This document shows, piece by piece, positions 16,328 to 27,717 of a stretch of DNA of 64,000 bases. Made by a program: the position numbers and the translations under genes. The notes beneath the pieces were generated by a model. That model saw only the letters and a program-made list of their open reading frames with translations. It was not told where the DNA came from and did no database searches. The DNA is from Bog-793 sp050013835 (GTDB lineage Bacteria > Actinomycetota > Acidimicrobiia > Acidimicrobiales > Bog-793), in NCBI GenBank assembly GCA_050013835.1, contig JBEKEM010000007.1, positions 1 through 64,000 of the forward strand, given 5' to 3'. Within the stretch, counting starts at the first letter, position 1. The number at the start of each line of letters is the position of its first letter.

Positions 16328-18010
16328 TCAGTAGCAGGCGCCGGCCGCGAAGGTCGGATATGCCCACCCGTTGTACTGGAAGTTAGTGGTCGAGAGCGAG
16401 GCGTCGTCCTTGGTCAGGCTCCAACCGGTCACGGGCGTACCTTGGGCCCATTGCGTGTACGTCGGGGCCCGATGGAGTCTGCCGCTTTGCATGACCGTGC
16501 TGAGGACGCCCCCGAGCTTGGTCGAACCCTTCCATTGCCCGGGCGAGAGAACCCAGGTGTGCTCGCCACCGACGACATCGCCGTTGCTCTCGATGGTGGG
16601 CGGCAAGGAGTCGTCGTATACGAAGACCGCGGGGCCACCTGACGTCGCATTGACAAGCGAGAAGGCGAGTCCGCCGAGCTCATTACCCGCACCGCCCAGT
16701 TCTGAGAGGACTTCGGCGATGCTCGGGGCGTTGTCGACCATCGTTGCCAGCGCCTTGCCTGCTTCGCTCGACGCGCTGGCGCCCTTGAGGGCGGACAGCG
16801 CCGCAAAGAACCCCTCGTAGCCGACAGTCCCCGGCGCCTTGACATCCAGCGTCTGGTAATCCGAAGCGATGGTCAGCTCGCCGGTCCACGCGTTCGCCGC
16901 CACGGCCCGCAGCTCCCATGAGCCGGGGACGGTGCCGACCGTCAGCGTGAAGTCGTAGGTGCCGTTCTGGTCCGTCGCGACGTCGATCGACCTGCCGCTG
17001 GGCGTCGACAACGAGCCGCTCGGCCAGATCCTCGCTCCCGAATTGCAGACCGCGACCCGCGGGCCCGTGGTGACCGCGGCCTGATACCCCATGCTCGGCT
17101 GTGGCTCCAGGAGGACGTGCGCATCGGGAACGGCCTTGCCGTACTCGGTCACGGTCAGCGTTCCCCCCACGACCGTCGTGCCGTCGGCCGGCACCGAAGA
17201 CCGCGTCAGCTTCAGCTTCACCTTTATGCCCGTGTCAAGCGTGAAGTCTGCCCGTGCGTCCCCGCCGTCCGGCAGCGACACGCTGACGCTGCCAGGCTTG
17301 TACTTGGCGTCACCCGCCCCCTTCGGCACCCCTGAGGGGACGACCTTGTGGTCGCCAGCCTTCACATCGAACGCGTAGAAGCCGGTGCCGGCCTGCACCG
17401 CGCTCGTGCCGCCCGAGGGGCCGGTAACAGTCACTGACGCCCCAGGCACACCCTGGTGGTTCTCGTCTTGCACGTAGCCGCTGATCGTGCCGCCTGGCTT
17501 TTCGGAGTTCCACAGCAAGAAGATCAAGGGCGCATTGTTGTTCTGGCGGTTGATGACGCCCGCCCAGGTCGACCCCCGGGGCCCGACCTTCACATCGCAG
17601 CTCGTGGTGTTGGTCCTGCAGCCGGAAACCACCGTGGCGCCCATGACGGTCCAGTCCAAGTGGTTGTAGACGCAGGCCTGGTCACCGCAGGCCACCGACT
17701 TCAAGCTCTGCAGCGGCGCCGGACCGGTCAGGTGGAACACACCCTTCTTGTCGGGGTGAGTCAACAGCACGACCGTGCCGCCTCCGGGGATATTCATGTC
17801 CTCCGAGCCGGTGTACCAGTACTTCGGTACTGGCGGGGGCTTCACGGTCGTGCCCCGGGGGAAGGGCGCCGCCGCGGCACCTCCCATCATGACTGACGGG
17901 ACGCTCAGCCCCATCCCGAGAGCGACAGCGACGGCCAGGAGGCCGCACCTCCAACGGGCGCTGGCTCTTGCCGTGCTCGATCCGAAAGAACCTCGTCGAG
18001 CAGCAATCAT
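16328..18010 (-). CDS. Large secreted protein with carboxypeptidase-regulatory-like domain
   Basis: A 560-residue exported protein. The N-terminus has a basic region (SARWR), a hydrophobic stretch and an Ala-rich cleavage zone (GGAAAA) by about residue 50. Near residues 180-260 is a beta-sandwich like carboxypeptidase regulatory or SpaA/Cna-B repeats (GTISGYVQDENHQGVPGASV, then GFYAFDVKAGDHKVV). A second beta-rich part follows (KVKLKLTRSSVPADGTTVVG). The final third contains Cys and Trp-rich segments. No catalytic motif or cell-wall sorting signal was seen. ATG 18010 has a strong GGGAGG 5 nt upstream. It faces another exported-protein gene across a short control region, so the pair may be co-regulated. 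It probably acts on or outside the cell surface; the role is unknown. Confidence 0.6.
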   Translation of the reverse strand: MIAARRGSFGSSTARASARWRCGLLAVAVALGMGLSVPSVMMGGAAAAPFPRGTTVKPPPVPKYWYTGSEDMNIPGGGTVVLLTHPDKKGVFHLTGPAPLQSLKSVACGDQACVYNHLDWTVMGATVVSGCRTNTTSCDVKVGPRGSTWAGVINRQNNNAPLIFLLWNSEKPGGTISGYVQDENHQGVPGASVTVTGPSGGTSAVQAGTGFYAFDVKAGDHKVVPSGVPKGAGDAKYKPGSVSVSLPDGGDARADFTLDTGIKVKLKLTRSSVPADGTTVVGGTLTVTEYGKAVPDAHVLLEPQPSMGYQAAVTTGPRVAVCNSGARIWPSGSLSTPSGRSIDVATDQNGTYDFTLTVGTVPGSWELRAVAANAWTGELTIASDYQTLDVKAPGTVGYEGFFAALSALKGASASSEAGKALATMVDNAPSIAEVLSELGGAGNELGGLAFSLVNATSGGPAVFVYDDSLPPTIESNGDVVGGEHTWVLSPGQWKGSTKLGGVLSTVMQSGRLHRAPTYTQWAQGTPVTGWSLTKDDASLSTTNFQYNGWAYPTFAAGACY

Positions 18011-18327
18011 GGAGGCCTCCCTTACGAAGTGCCCACGGGGCAACTGGCGACTGTGCAACCTCGGTGATCTAGGAACAGGGCCAACGTCCTAACGCTGTCC
18101 GAGCTTTGACCAGGACTTCTTCCCTCTGTTATTGGGCCCGTTCGACGCTGCCCGAACTTAACATCGGAGGCGAATCCATGTCGTCTGAAACCCGTCATCT
18201 CACCTTCGCTCTTGATGCCCGAGGGTGCGCTGACGACGTCGGGGCAGACGGTGAACCGGAACCGGACTCGCGGCAACCTTGCGGTCCGCGTCCGGCTCTC
18301 AGGAATGACACAAGGAAGGGAGGGGTC

Positions 18328-19014
18328 GTGAGACGACCTCGGAAGACGACAGGTGCGATTGTCGGGTGTGCGGCAGTCTTGCTGGGGATGGGATTGTGGG
18401 CCCCTCGCGCGCTCGGCGCGGCGCCGCGGACGACTTCCCTGGCGATTCCGCCCGGTGTGTTCTCCGGGACCGTCCGGATGTCGGGCGTGAACAACTGCGT
18501 CAGCAAGCGTTGCCTGGAGACTCTCACTGGAACCTGGTCTGTCACGGTCAACGGAGCCGACCAGGTGCGCGGCTCCGAGACGATGGCCGACACCATCCCC
18601 TTCACCCCGGGGCCAGGCTGCTCCGTCTGACCTCCCTCGTGGACTCTGAGGTTCAATGCGGTCCTTGGGAAGCTCAACACCAGCCAGAGCGGTTCGGGGG
18701 CGCCAGGCTTCGTCCACGGATCCGAGGTGATCGTCTCCGTGAACTCCTCGTACAACAAGTGGACAGGCTGGACGGGCTCGCCCGCCGAATACACGAGGAC
18801 GTGCGGTTCGTACTCTTCATCGTGGCCCATCGACCAGCAATACGGGTGGCCCGGCGAGGACACTGGGTTGACGTCCGCCTACACGGCACCGCTGCCGATC
18901 GGACTATTCAGGACGAGAGGCCACCCTTACATCGTCCCGATCAAGGGCGGCAGTCCGTACCACCACGACACGTTCGAGCAGGTGTACACGCTGACCTCGA
19001 TCCACCTCTCCTGA
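18328..19014 (+). pseudogene. Secreted protein gene interrupted by one in-frame TGA
   Basis: From GTG 18328 (AAGGAAGGGAGGGG upstream) the frame encodes a signal peptide (VRRPRKTTGAIVGCAAVLLG, then ALGAAP) and about 70 further residues, ending at TGA 18628-18630. The same frame then continues without any other stop for 127 codons (PPSWTLRFNAVLG onward) to TGA 19012-19014. Composition is alike on both sides, so this was one 228-codon gene with a single nonsense codon. Alternatively ATG 18178, with GGAGG 7 nt upstream, could add 50 residues before the signal peptide. No selenocysteine element was seen after the TGA. No family is recognised. It lies divergent from the large secreted protein gene. 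Confidence 0.6.
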
Positions 19015-19046
19015 GGCCAAGCGTCGTTACCGCGACGGCCCGGCGT

Positions 19047-19068
19047 CCCGCTCCGTCTGGTGAGCGGG
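19047..19068. terminator. Hairpin between convergent genes
   Basis: CCCGCTC and GAGCGGG (7 bp) around an 8-nt loop, located between two convergent interrupted genes. It could end either transcript; there is no T-run. Confidence 0.35.
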
Positions 19069-19070
19069 CC

Positions 19071-20525
19071 TCAGCTGGCGTACCCGGCCGGGCTCGACGC
19101 GGGGCGAGCACCTCCGGGCGACCTGCGACCGGGTACGCCACCGGGCAGTCGGCCGCCTGAACCGCCGGGGCCACCGCCCGGGAACCCGCCCCCGGGGCCG
19201 AGACCAGATGACGCCATCTGCTGGTAGATGTAGCCGCCCGAGGTGACGAGCGCGGCCACGATGCCGAGCGCGAGCCAGCCGGGAAGGCGCGTCAACAGCC
19301 ACGCGCCGAGCAGCGCCATGAGGCCAAGTGCGGGTACGTAGAAACGCACGACGTGGACATCCGAGTCAATGCCGCCGACGCCCATGTTCACTGTCCAGGT
19401 GTACGCCGCGTACAGGCCTCAGATCCCGAGCCAGCCCGCCACGAGCGACCCCGCGACGTAGGCGTCCCGGCGGCGCAGCGACCGTTCACCCGTCTCGGCA
19501 CGCCGCGCCGTGACGAGCCGGGCGACGATCCAGATCACCGCGCCAAAGGCGGCCAGCGCGAGCGGCATCGTGCGGAGTAAGTGCATCGGCATGTGCTCGA
19601 GGTTCGGCACCAGCGCCGAGGCGGAGAACGTGATCTCACCCGTCGAGTACCCCGTCCGCGTCGCGCCACCGTAGACGAGGGCGTCGAAGACGAGAACAAG
19701 TCCCCCGAACACGGCGACCGACGACAACCACCACGCGACGTTCCGCCAGCGCAGCCGGGCGGACCGCGCGAAGACGCACACCGCTGCGACGGCGACGGCG
19801 AACTCGACGACGTCGGTGTAGCGGATGAACGTCGCCCCCTCGAGGGCGGCGAAACCCAACAGGCCGACCACGGTGCGCCGGCGGGACGACGCCTCCACGG
19901 CGAGCAGGGTCCATACCAGCGCGCCCGCGCCCGCCGCGATGAGCGAGGCGTCGGTGAAGGTCGGCATCGTCGCCCGCCAGGCGAAGACCATTGCCGCCCC
20001 CGCCGAGCAGTAAAGGACGACCGCGAAGAGCCCGCCCCGGCGTCCCAGCCAGCGCCGGGCACCGGCGTAGAGGGTGGCGCAGCCGATCGCGCCGTAGAAG
20101 AGGGGCGTCACCCGCACGATCCGGAGCCACTGGAACACGACGGCGAAGAACGGGTATCCCGGGTTCTTCTCGCTGATCCAGTGTCCGTTGGCGAGGTGGA
20201 CCCACTGTTGGATACCGCCGGAGAGGCTCTCGCCCAATACGACGTACTGGGCATTGGTGAGCCAGAAGTGGCCCTGGCTCAAGGCGATGATCGATGCCCG
20301 GTAGGCGTAGTCGTCCGGCTCGAGCATCTTCGCCGCCGGGAGAAGGGTGCAGAGGGCGAAGGCGGCGTACAGGGCTGCCGCCCCAAGGCTCTCACCGTGG
20401 GCGCCGACGATGGACATCACCCGCGAGAGACGGGGCAGGAGCCGGCGGGAGCACGAGATTCGACCACAGGCAGGGCCGATGTGGTCACGGCGTTGTCGTA
20501 TTCCACGGATCGGAGAGCTGGTCAT
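19071..20525 (-). pseudogene. GT-C-type membrane glycosyltransferase gene interrupted by one in-frame TGA
   Basis: From ATG 20525 the frame encodes a polytopic membrane protein with about ten helices. It has the acidic first-loop motif EPDDYAYR typical of GT-C enzymes (PMT/ArnT family 39 type), which move sugars from polyprenyl phosphate. The frame meets TGA at 19421-19419 (codon 369) directly after AGWLGI, then continues in the same frame with GLYAAYTWTVNMGVGG, two more helices and a Gly/Pro-rich tail to 19071. A single TGG-to-TGA change would explain this, because Trp fits the position. No other stop or frameshift is seen. ATG 20417 is an alternative start. The gene is either a fresh pseudogene or a sequencing error. 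Confidence 0.6.
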
Positions 20526-20829
20526 GATCCCGCTGTGACACCGGTACAAAGACTGCGGGCCCGCCGGCGACGACCCCCACAGGCCGGCCGACTACCCTTT
20601 CGCGGGTCCCGGGCGGAAAATCTCAGGTTACAAACTCGTACTGCGCACCATCGGTCCTCCCTCGCCCAACCGGCCATACCGGCGGCCCCGACGCCCGGCG
20701 CGGATGCGGCACCTCACGAGAATCGCCGACCGGAACTGGGTCGCAGTTCTCGGTGGATGGTGACGTTGTGCCCTGGTGCGCAGCGTGTTCGCGAAGGAAG
20801 CTGGCGACACCGATCCCGAAAGGACCTCC

Positions 20830-22089
20830 ATGCCCCTGCAAGTGGCAACACTCGATGCGGTCGAAATCCTCGACTCCCGCGCCCGGCCGACGCTCGCGGT
20901 GACCGTCACGCTCGCCGACGGCACGAGTGCCCGCGCCGGGGTCCCCTCGGGTGCCTCGACGGGATCGCGTGAGGCCCACGAGCTGCGCGACGGAGACCCC
21001 AGCCGCTTCTCGGGCCAGGGCGTCCGCACGGCGGTCGCCAACGTGAAGGGCGAGATCGCCAAGCTGCTCGTCGGGCGATCCTTCGCCGACCTCCCGGAGC
21101 TCGACCGAGCGGTCATCGACCTCGACGGGACCGAGACGAAGTCCCGTCTGGGCGCCAACGCCATCGTCGGCGTGTCGATGGCCGTGGCCAGGGCCGGCGC
21201 GCAGGCCGCCGGGGAACCCCTCTGGCGTGCGCTCGGGCCCGAGGGTGTCGCGCCCCGCCTCCCCGTTCCCCACTTCAACGTCGTGAACGGCGGCGCGCAC
21301 GCGGCGAACAACCTCGATTTCCAGGAGTTCATGATCGCGCCCATCGGTGCGCCCACCCTCGCCGAGGCGGTGCGCGCTGGCGCCGAGGTCTACGCCGCCC
21401 TCCGGCGCCTGCTCGCCGACAAGGGGTTCGCGACGGGACTTGGCGACGAGGGGGGCTTCGCGCCGGAGATCGACCGGCCCGAGGACGTCCTCGGCGTACT
21501 CGTCGCCGCGATCACGGCGGCCGGCTACACGCCCGGCCGCGAGGGCGTCGCTGTCGCCCTCGACCCCGCTTCCAGCGAGTTCTACCGCGACGGCCGCTAC
21601 CACGTCGCCGGAGAAGCGCTCTCGAGCGACGAGATGATCAACCGCTACGAGGGGATCATCGCGGACTTTCCCGTCTGGAGCATTGAGGACGGGCTCGCCG
21701 AGGGGGACTGGGATGGCTGGCAGAAGTTGACGACACACCTCGGCGAGCGCGTCCAGCTCGTCGGCGACGACCTACTCGTGACGAACCCGACAATCATCGC
21801 CGAGGCGATCTCCCGCGGCGCGGCGAACGCGGCGCTCATCAAGCTCAACCAGATCGGGTCGGTCACCGAGACGCTCGAGGCGATGCGGCTCTGCCGCGAG
21901 GCGGGTTGGTCACAGATGGTCTCACACCGTTCGGGCGAGACCGAGGACAGCTTCATCGCCGACCTCGCCGTCGGCACCGGCTGCGGTCAGATCAAGACCG
22001 GCGCGCCCGCCAGAGGCGAGCGTGTCGCCAAGTACAACCGGTTGATCGAGATCGAGGCCGGTGGGGCGCTCCCCTACGGACTGGCCTAA
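20830..22089 (+). CDS. eno: Enolase
   Basis: A 419-residue phosphopyruvate hydratase that interconverts 2-phosphoglycerate and phosphoenolpyruvate. The family landmarks are all present: PSGASTG loop, LGANAIVGVSMA, the catalytic Glu region GDEGGFAP, metal ligands in ALDPASSEFY, WSIEDG and GDDLLVTN, catalytic Lys in LIKLNQIGSVTET, and the signature SHRSGETEDSFIADLAV. ATG 20830 follows AAGGA and leaves the normal start VATLDAVEILDSR. It is slightly shorter than usual (about 425-430). The next gene starts 4 nt after its stop (or overlaps it), and that gene overlaps ppsA, so phosphoenolpyruvate formation is grouped in one operon. No promoter is obvious in the GC-rich leader. Confidence 0.97.
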   Translation: MPLQVATLDAVEILDSRARPTLAVTVTLADGTSARAGVPSGASTGSREAHELRDGDPSRFSGQGVRTAVANVKGEIAKLLVGRSFADLPELDRAVIDLDGTETKSRLGANAIVGVSMAVARAGAQAAGEPLWRALGPEGVAPRLPVPHFNVVNGGAHAANNLDFQEFMIAPIGAPTLAEAVRAGAEVYAALRRLLADKGFATGLGDEGGFAPEIDRPEDVLGVLVAAITAAGYTPGREGVAVALDPASSEFYRDGRYHVAGEALSSDEMINRYEGIIADFPVWSIEDGLAEGDWDGWQKLTTHLGERVQLVGDDLLVTNPTIIAEAISRGAANAALIKLNQIGSVTETLEAMRLCREAGWSQMVSHRSGETEDSFIADLAVGTGCGQIKTGAPARGERVAKYNRLIEIEAGGALPYGLA

Positions 22090-22093
22090 CGTC

Positions 22094-22977
22094 GTGCCCC
22101 CGTCCCCGACCGCCTGCCTCGATGCCGAGGCAGCCGGCCGCTACGTCCTCAGCCGGCGCACTCCCCTCGGCGGGTATTCCTTCTACCGGACCCCGGAGTG
22201 GGGCGTCGAGGAACCGAACGCTCCCGACACGCTCGCCGCACTCGAATGCCTCCGCCTGCTCGGGATCCCGGTGCCCGAGCCCGAGCAGACCGCGGGCTGG
22301 CTGCGTGGCCTGCAGGACCGGGAAGGCGGGTACCCCACCCTCACGATCGGCTGGGCGGCGCTGCGCGCCCTCGCCCTCCTCAGATGCGTACCGGACCGCT
22401 CCCCCGCGGCGTGGCTGGCGGAGTGCGAGGCGGCGCTCGCCCGCTCGCACCGGGCCCGCGACTGGCAGGGCACCCTGCGCGGGGCGCTCCACGTCGCCGA
22501 GCTGCGCCGGCTCGGAGCCGCGGCCTCGGTCGACGCGGGGGGCGACCCGTTCGACGAGCTCCTCGACGCGACCCGCGACCCGCACGGGGGTTGGGCCCGC
22601 CCCGGTCCCGACCTCGAGACCACGGCCGTCGCCGTCCAGCTCGCGGACCCCCGCCGCCTGTCGGCCGAGGCGCGCGCGGCGACCTCCGAATTCGTGCGAC
22701 ACTGCGAGGACCGGGTTCTCGGGATGAGGCTCCAGCCCGACTCCGGCGCGACCTTCGTCGGTGCCCTCTGGGGCGGGCTCGAGCTCGCGCAGGCACTGCG
22801 ACTCAAGCCGAGCTACCCGGGCGCCGTCGGCGAATGCCTAGGCGACCTGCAACGGGGCGACGGAGGGCTCGGGGCGCGGCACTTCGCGATCTCGACGCTG
22901 CGGGACACCTGGCGGGGGCTTGACGCCGCCCAACTGCTCGACCACTTAGAGTTCGATCATCTACAGGAGGACCAGAC

Positions 22978-22981
<4 letters not shown>
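22094..22981 (+). CDS. Prenyltransferase/squalene-cyclase-like alpha-alpha toroid protein
   Basis: A 295-residue protein built of repeated helix pairs beginning with Gly-Gly-Tyr/Trp turns: GGYSFYRTPEWG, GGYPTLTIGWAAL, GGWARPGPDLETTA and GGLGARHFAISTL. This is the pattern of the alpha/alpha toroid fold shared by prenyltransferase beta subunits and terpene cyclases. The DxDD motif of cyclases and the zinc ligands of protein prenyltransferases are not evident, so catalytic activity is doubtful. GTG 22094 is 4 nt after the eno stop; a GTG at 22061 would overlap eno. Its stop overlaps the ppsA ATG (ATGA), so it is translated with ppsA. A link to phosphoenolpyruvate metabolism is suggested only by this position. 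Confidence 0.65.
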
Positions 22982-25395
<2,414 letters not shown>

Positions 25396-25475
25396 GGCGC
25401 CTCGGCAGCGATCGACCGGCCCGGAGACCCGGGGCCCGAACACCGGGACCCCCTCGCGCGGTCGTTAAGCGACGA

Positions 25476-25508
25476 GAAACGGTCCGAGCCCCGTGCTCGG
25501 ACCGTTTC
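25476..25508 (+). terminator. Strong hairpin terminator after ppsA
   Basis: A perfect 13-bp stem (GAAACGGTCCGAG pairing with CTCGGACCGTTTC) encloses a 7-nt loop, 80 nt after the ppsA stop. No T-run follows, as is usual for actinobacterial terminators. Confidence 0.75.
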
Positions 25509-25793
25509 GCGTCCCATCTGGGCCACCCGTTATCCGGTGGCCCGCCACGACGTGATCTGGGTGGCCTGCAGCCCGGGACCGGGCGCGTGCAGCCCCGGGG
25601 TGGAGTGCGTCGAAAGCTGGCTGTCAAAGAAGACCACCTGAGCCGTGACGCCCGACCCCGGACCCCCGACGTCGTGAACTGGAGAGTCACCTCCCCGCCG
25701 ACGTCGAGAGGCACTGACACCCGACGCTGATTGTCGACCCGCCCGCCGCGAGGTCGAACACCACCCCGACCGGCGGTGCGCGAAACTCGTGTC

Positions 25794-26066
25794 GTGCTTC
25801 GCCTGGTGCTCGAGATCATCCTGTCTGGACTCATCGTCGGGGCGCTCGCCCGGCTCATCGTCCCCGGCCCGAACCCCATGGGCATCGGCAAGACGATCCT
25901 CGTCGGTATCGCCGGCTCGCTGCTCGGCGGGCTCCTCGGCCGGCTCGTCTTCGGGCTCCGCTACAGCTACTCGTTCGGGCTCGGCCTGGTGCTCGCCGTC
26001 GGCTGCACGGCGGTGATCGTCTACGTCATGCAGCACCACGAGCACGACCGCCATCGCGTGACCTGA
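25794..26066 (+). CDS. GlsB/YeaQ/YmgE-family small stress-response membrane protein
   Basis: A 90-residue protein with three hydrophobic helices separated by Gly-rich turns: ILSGLIVGALARLIVPG, ILVGIAGSLLGGLLGRLVFG and SFGLGLVLAVGCTAVIVYVM. This is the transglycosylase-associated (YeaQ/YmgE/GlsB) pattern. The C-terminal tail is His-rich (HHEHDRH). These proteins sit in the inner membrane and are often induced by stress; their biochemical role is unclear. GTG 25794 leaves the normal family start; upstream codons are Arg/Pro-rich and unlike the family. No ribosome binding site is evident. Confidence 0.8.
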   Translation: MLRLVLEIILSGLIVGALARLIVPGPNPMGIGKTILVGIAGSLLGGLLGRLVFGLRYSYSFGLGLVLAVGCTAVIVYVMQHHEHDRHRVT

Positions 26067-26099
26067 CTGGGACCGGAGAACCTCCGCCGCCGGTGCCGC

Positions 26100-26852
26100 T
26101 CAGGCGACGAGGATCCTCCCGCACTGGGCACAGTGGACGACCTCGCCGGCCGGCGAGTGCCGGATCTGGTCAAGCTCTGCCGCCGAGACCGCCAGGTGGC
26201 AGCCGTTGCAGGAGCCGTTGACGAGCCGAGCCGCGCCGACGCCGTCGAGCCGGAGCCGCAGCCTCTCATACTCGTCGAGCAACTCGGTCGGCACCTCGGC
26301 GGCAAGGTCCGCCCGGCGGATGGCGATCGTCGCGATCTCCGTGTCGATCGCCGCCTCCTTCGACCCGAGGGCGACGCGCAGGCTCGCCACCTCCCGGGCG
26401 ACGACAGCCCGCTCGGCGGCGAGACCGTTGAGCTCCCCTTCCAGCTCTTCGATCGCCTCCATCACGACGAGCTGCTCGTCGTCGAGCTCTTCCCGGCGAC
26501 GCCCGAGGGAGCCCATCTCCGTCGCCATCGCCTCCTGGTCACGGAACGAGGCCACCTCACCGGCGCGCAGGCGGTCGTCGATCCGGGTGCTCCGGCCGAC
26601 GAGCCCGCTGACCTCCTCCGCCAACTCGGCGAGGCGCGCCTCGAGCGCCCCGCGGGCGCCGTCGAGCTCGGCGGCGGCGGCGGCGTTGCCGGCAAGCCTT
26701 TCCTCCAGCCCGGCGAGCGTGGCGATCTCGGGGAGCCGGGCGCGACGGTGACGAAGCTGGTCCGTGGCGGTGTCCACCGTCTGCACCCCGAGCAGGGCCT
26801 CAAGAGCTGTCGCGCCGGCAGATTCGCTTCCTGGCAAGACCGCCTCGGTCAC
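26100..26852 (-). CDS. C4-type zinc ribbon coiled-coil protein
   Basis: A 250-residue protein of the family often annotated as zinc-ribbon nucleic-acid-binding (PF02591 type). Residues about 20-180 form a long antiparallel coiled coil rich in Glu, Arg and Ala. The C-terminal zinc ribbon has CNGC (near residue 210) and CAQC (near 240). Homologues occur in most bacteria; in actinobacteria they are usually beside an RNase H-like or Nif3 gene, which is not the case here. GTG 26852 forms a GTGA overlap with the stop of the phosphatase gene upstream, so the two are coupled. Function is unknown; a role with nucleic acid is inferred from the zinc ribbon. Confidence 0.85.
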   Translation of the reverse strand: MTEAVLPGSESAGATALEALLGVQTVDTATDQLRHRRARLPEIATLAGLEERLAGNAAAAAELDGARGALEARLAELAEEVSGLVGRSTRIDDRLRAGEVASFRDQEAMATEMGSLGRRREELDDEQLVVMEAIEELEGELNGLAAERAVVAREVASLRVALGSKEAAIDTEIATIAIRRADLAAEVPTELLDEYERLRLRLDGVGAARLVNGSCNGCHLAVSAAELDQIRHSPAGEVVHCAQCGRILVA

Positions 26853-27613
26853 CGGTGCAGCCTGCGGTGGGGAGGAACGGACCGTGACGCAACGAGCTCG
26901 GCGAGAAGCTCCGGGCTCGCCGCGGCGACCGGGCTGCGACGCGCGGCGTGCTCCCGCACGACGAGATCCCGCCCGGTTGCCTCGCCGACCGCGGCGCCGG
27001 CTTCCAGGCAGACGAGCATCCCGCCGAGGTAGTCCCAGACCCCGAGGCCGCGCGGGCTCCACTCGGCGAAGGCGTCGAGGCTGCCGTCGGCGACGGCGCA
27101 GAGCTCGAGTGCCGACGCCCCGAGCGACCGCACCTGGCGCCAGCCGAGGTTCCGGGGTGGGTAACCCGAGACGCTGACGACGGCGTCGGCGAGCGAGGTG
27201 GTCTTTGCTGGCGAGATCGGACGGCCGTCACGGGTCGCGCCTCGACCGCGCATGGCCTCGTAGCAGGTGTAGCCCGCCTGATTCACGACGAGGGCGGCGA
27301 AGGGACCGGCGTCGTCGACGACGCAGATGCTCGTCGCGTACCACCGCAGCCCTCTCGAGGCGTTGGTCGAGCCGTCGATCGGGTCGACCACGGCAAGGTA
27401 GCGTCGGTCCCCCTCGGTCAATCCGCTCTCCTCGCTGAGGACGCCGAAGCCGGCACCGAGCAGCACCTCGAGGGCGGCGGCGTCGGCCGCGAGGTCGATG
27501 CGGTACTGGCCGGGCCGGTCTCCGGGACGCGTCCAATCCTCCACGCCGGCAACCGCCCGCGCGACCGCGTAAGCGGCGGCCGACAGCGTCGCCAGCATCT
27601 CCTCGGCTCGCAC
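26849..27613 (-). CDS. Inositol monophosphatase family phosphatase
   Basis: A 254-residue FIG-superfamily metal-dependent phosphatase. Metal ligands are visible in VLSEESG (the GEE motif position), VVDPIDGSTNASRG (D-P-I-D-G-S/T) and VWDYLGGMLV near the C-terminus (the W-D-x-A/G-G motif, here with Leu in place of Ala). Likely substrates are inositol-1-phosphate, histidinol phosphate, 3'-phosphoadenosine phosphate or a similar sugar phosphate; the sequence does not decide. It overlaps the zinc-ribbon gene at its 3' end. GTG 27613 is preceded by TAGCCT at 7 nt, fitting a leaderless transcript; ATG 27598 is an alternative. Confidence 0.87.
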   Translation of the reverse strand: MRAEEMLATLSAAAYAVARAVAGVEDWTRPGDRPGQYRIDLAADAAALEVLLGAGFGVLSEESGLTEGDRRYLAVVDPIDGSTNASRGLRWYATSICVVDDAGPFAALVVNQAGYTCYEAMRGRGATRDGRPISPAKTTSLADAVVSVSGYPPRNLGWRQVRSLGASALELCAVADGSLDAFAEWSPRGLGVWDYLGGMLVCLEAGAAVGEATGRDLVVREHAARRSPVAAASPELLAELVASRSVPPHRRLHR

Positions 27614-27620
27614 GCTCCGC

Positions 27621-27626
27621 AGGCTA
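27621..27626 (-). promoter_or_regulatory. -10 element of a leaderless promoter for the phosphatase gene
   Basis: TAGCCT on the minus strand lies 7 nt before the GTG start at 27613. The divergent gene at 27718 has its own element 76 nt further on. Confidence 0.45.
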
Positions 27627-27702
27627 CCGGCTCCGACGGGCCCGATCAGGACTCGTCGGGGCCGGGGTGCGGCCCGGCGGCGACCGCGTCAGGGGCGCCG
27701 CC

Positions 27703-27708
27703 TACACT
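27703..27708 (+). promoter_or_regulatory. -10 element for the hypothetical gene at 27718
   Basis: TACACT, identical to the element before the exonuclease gene, lies 9 nt before the ATG at 27718. No ribosome binding site is seen, so the transcript is probably leaderless or nearly so. Confidence 0.45.
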
Positions 27709-27717
27709 CGCCTACCG

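Noticed and set aside
18628..18630. In-frame TGA read as selenocysteine
   Set aside because: No SECIS-like hairpin directly after it, no redox motif at the site, and no family with selenocysteine; a nonsense change is simpler.
18628..19421. TGA recoded as tryptophan throughout the genome
   Set aside because: Many housekeeping genes here end in TGA within ATGA or GTGA overlaps, so TGA is a stop codon in this organism.
19581..20972. Plus-strand open frame of 463 codons
   Set aside because: Antisense to the GT-C gene and running into the eno leader; no recognisable domain.
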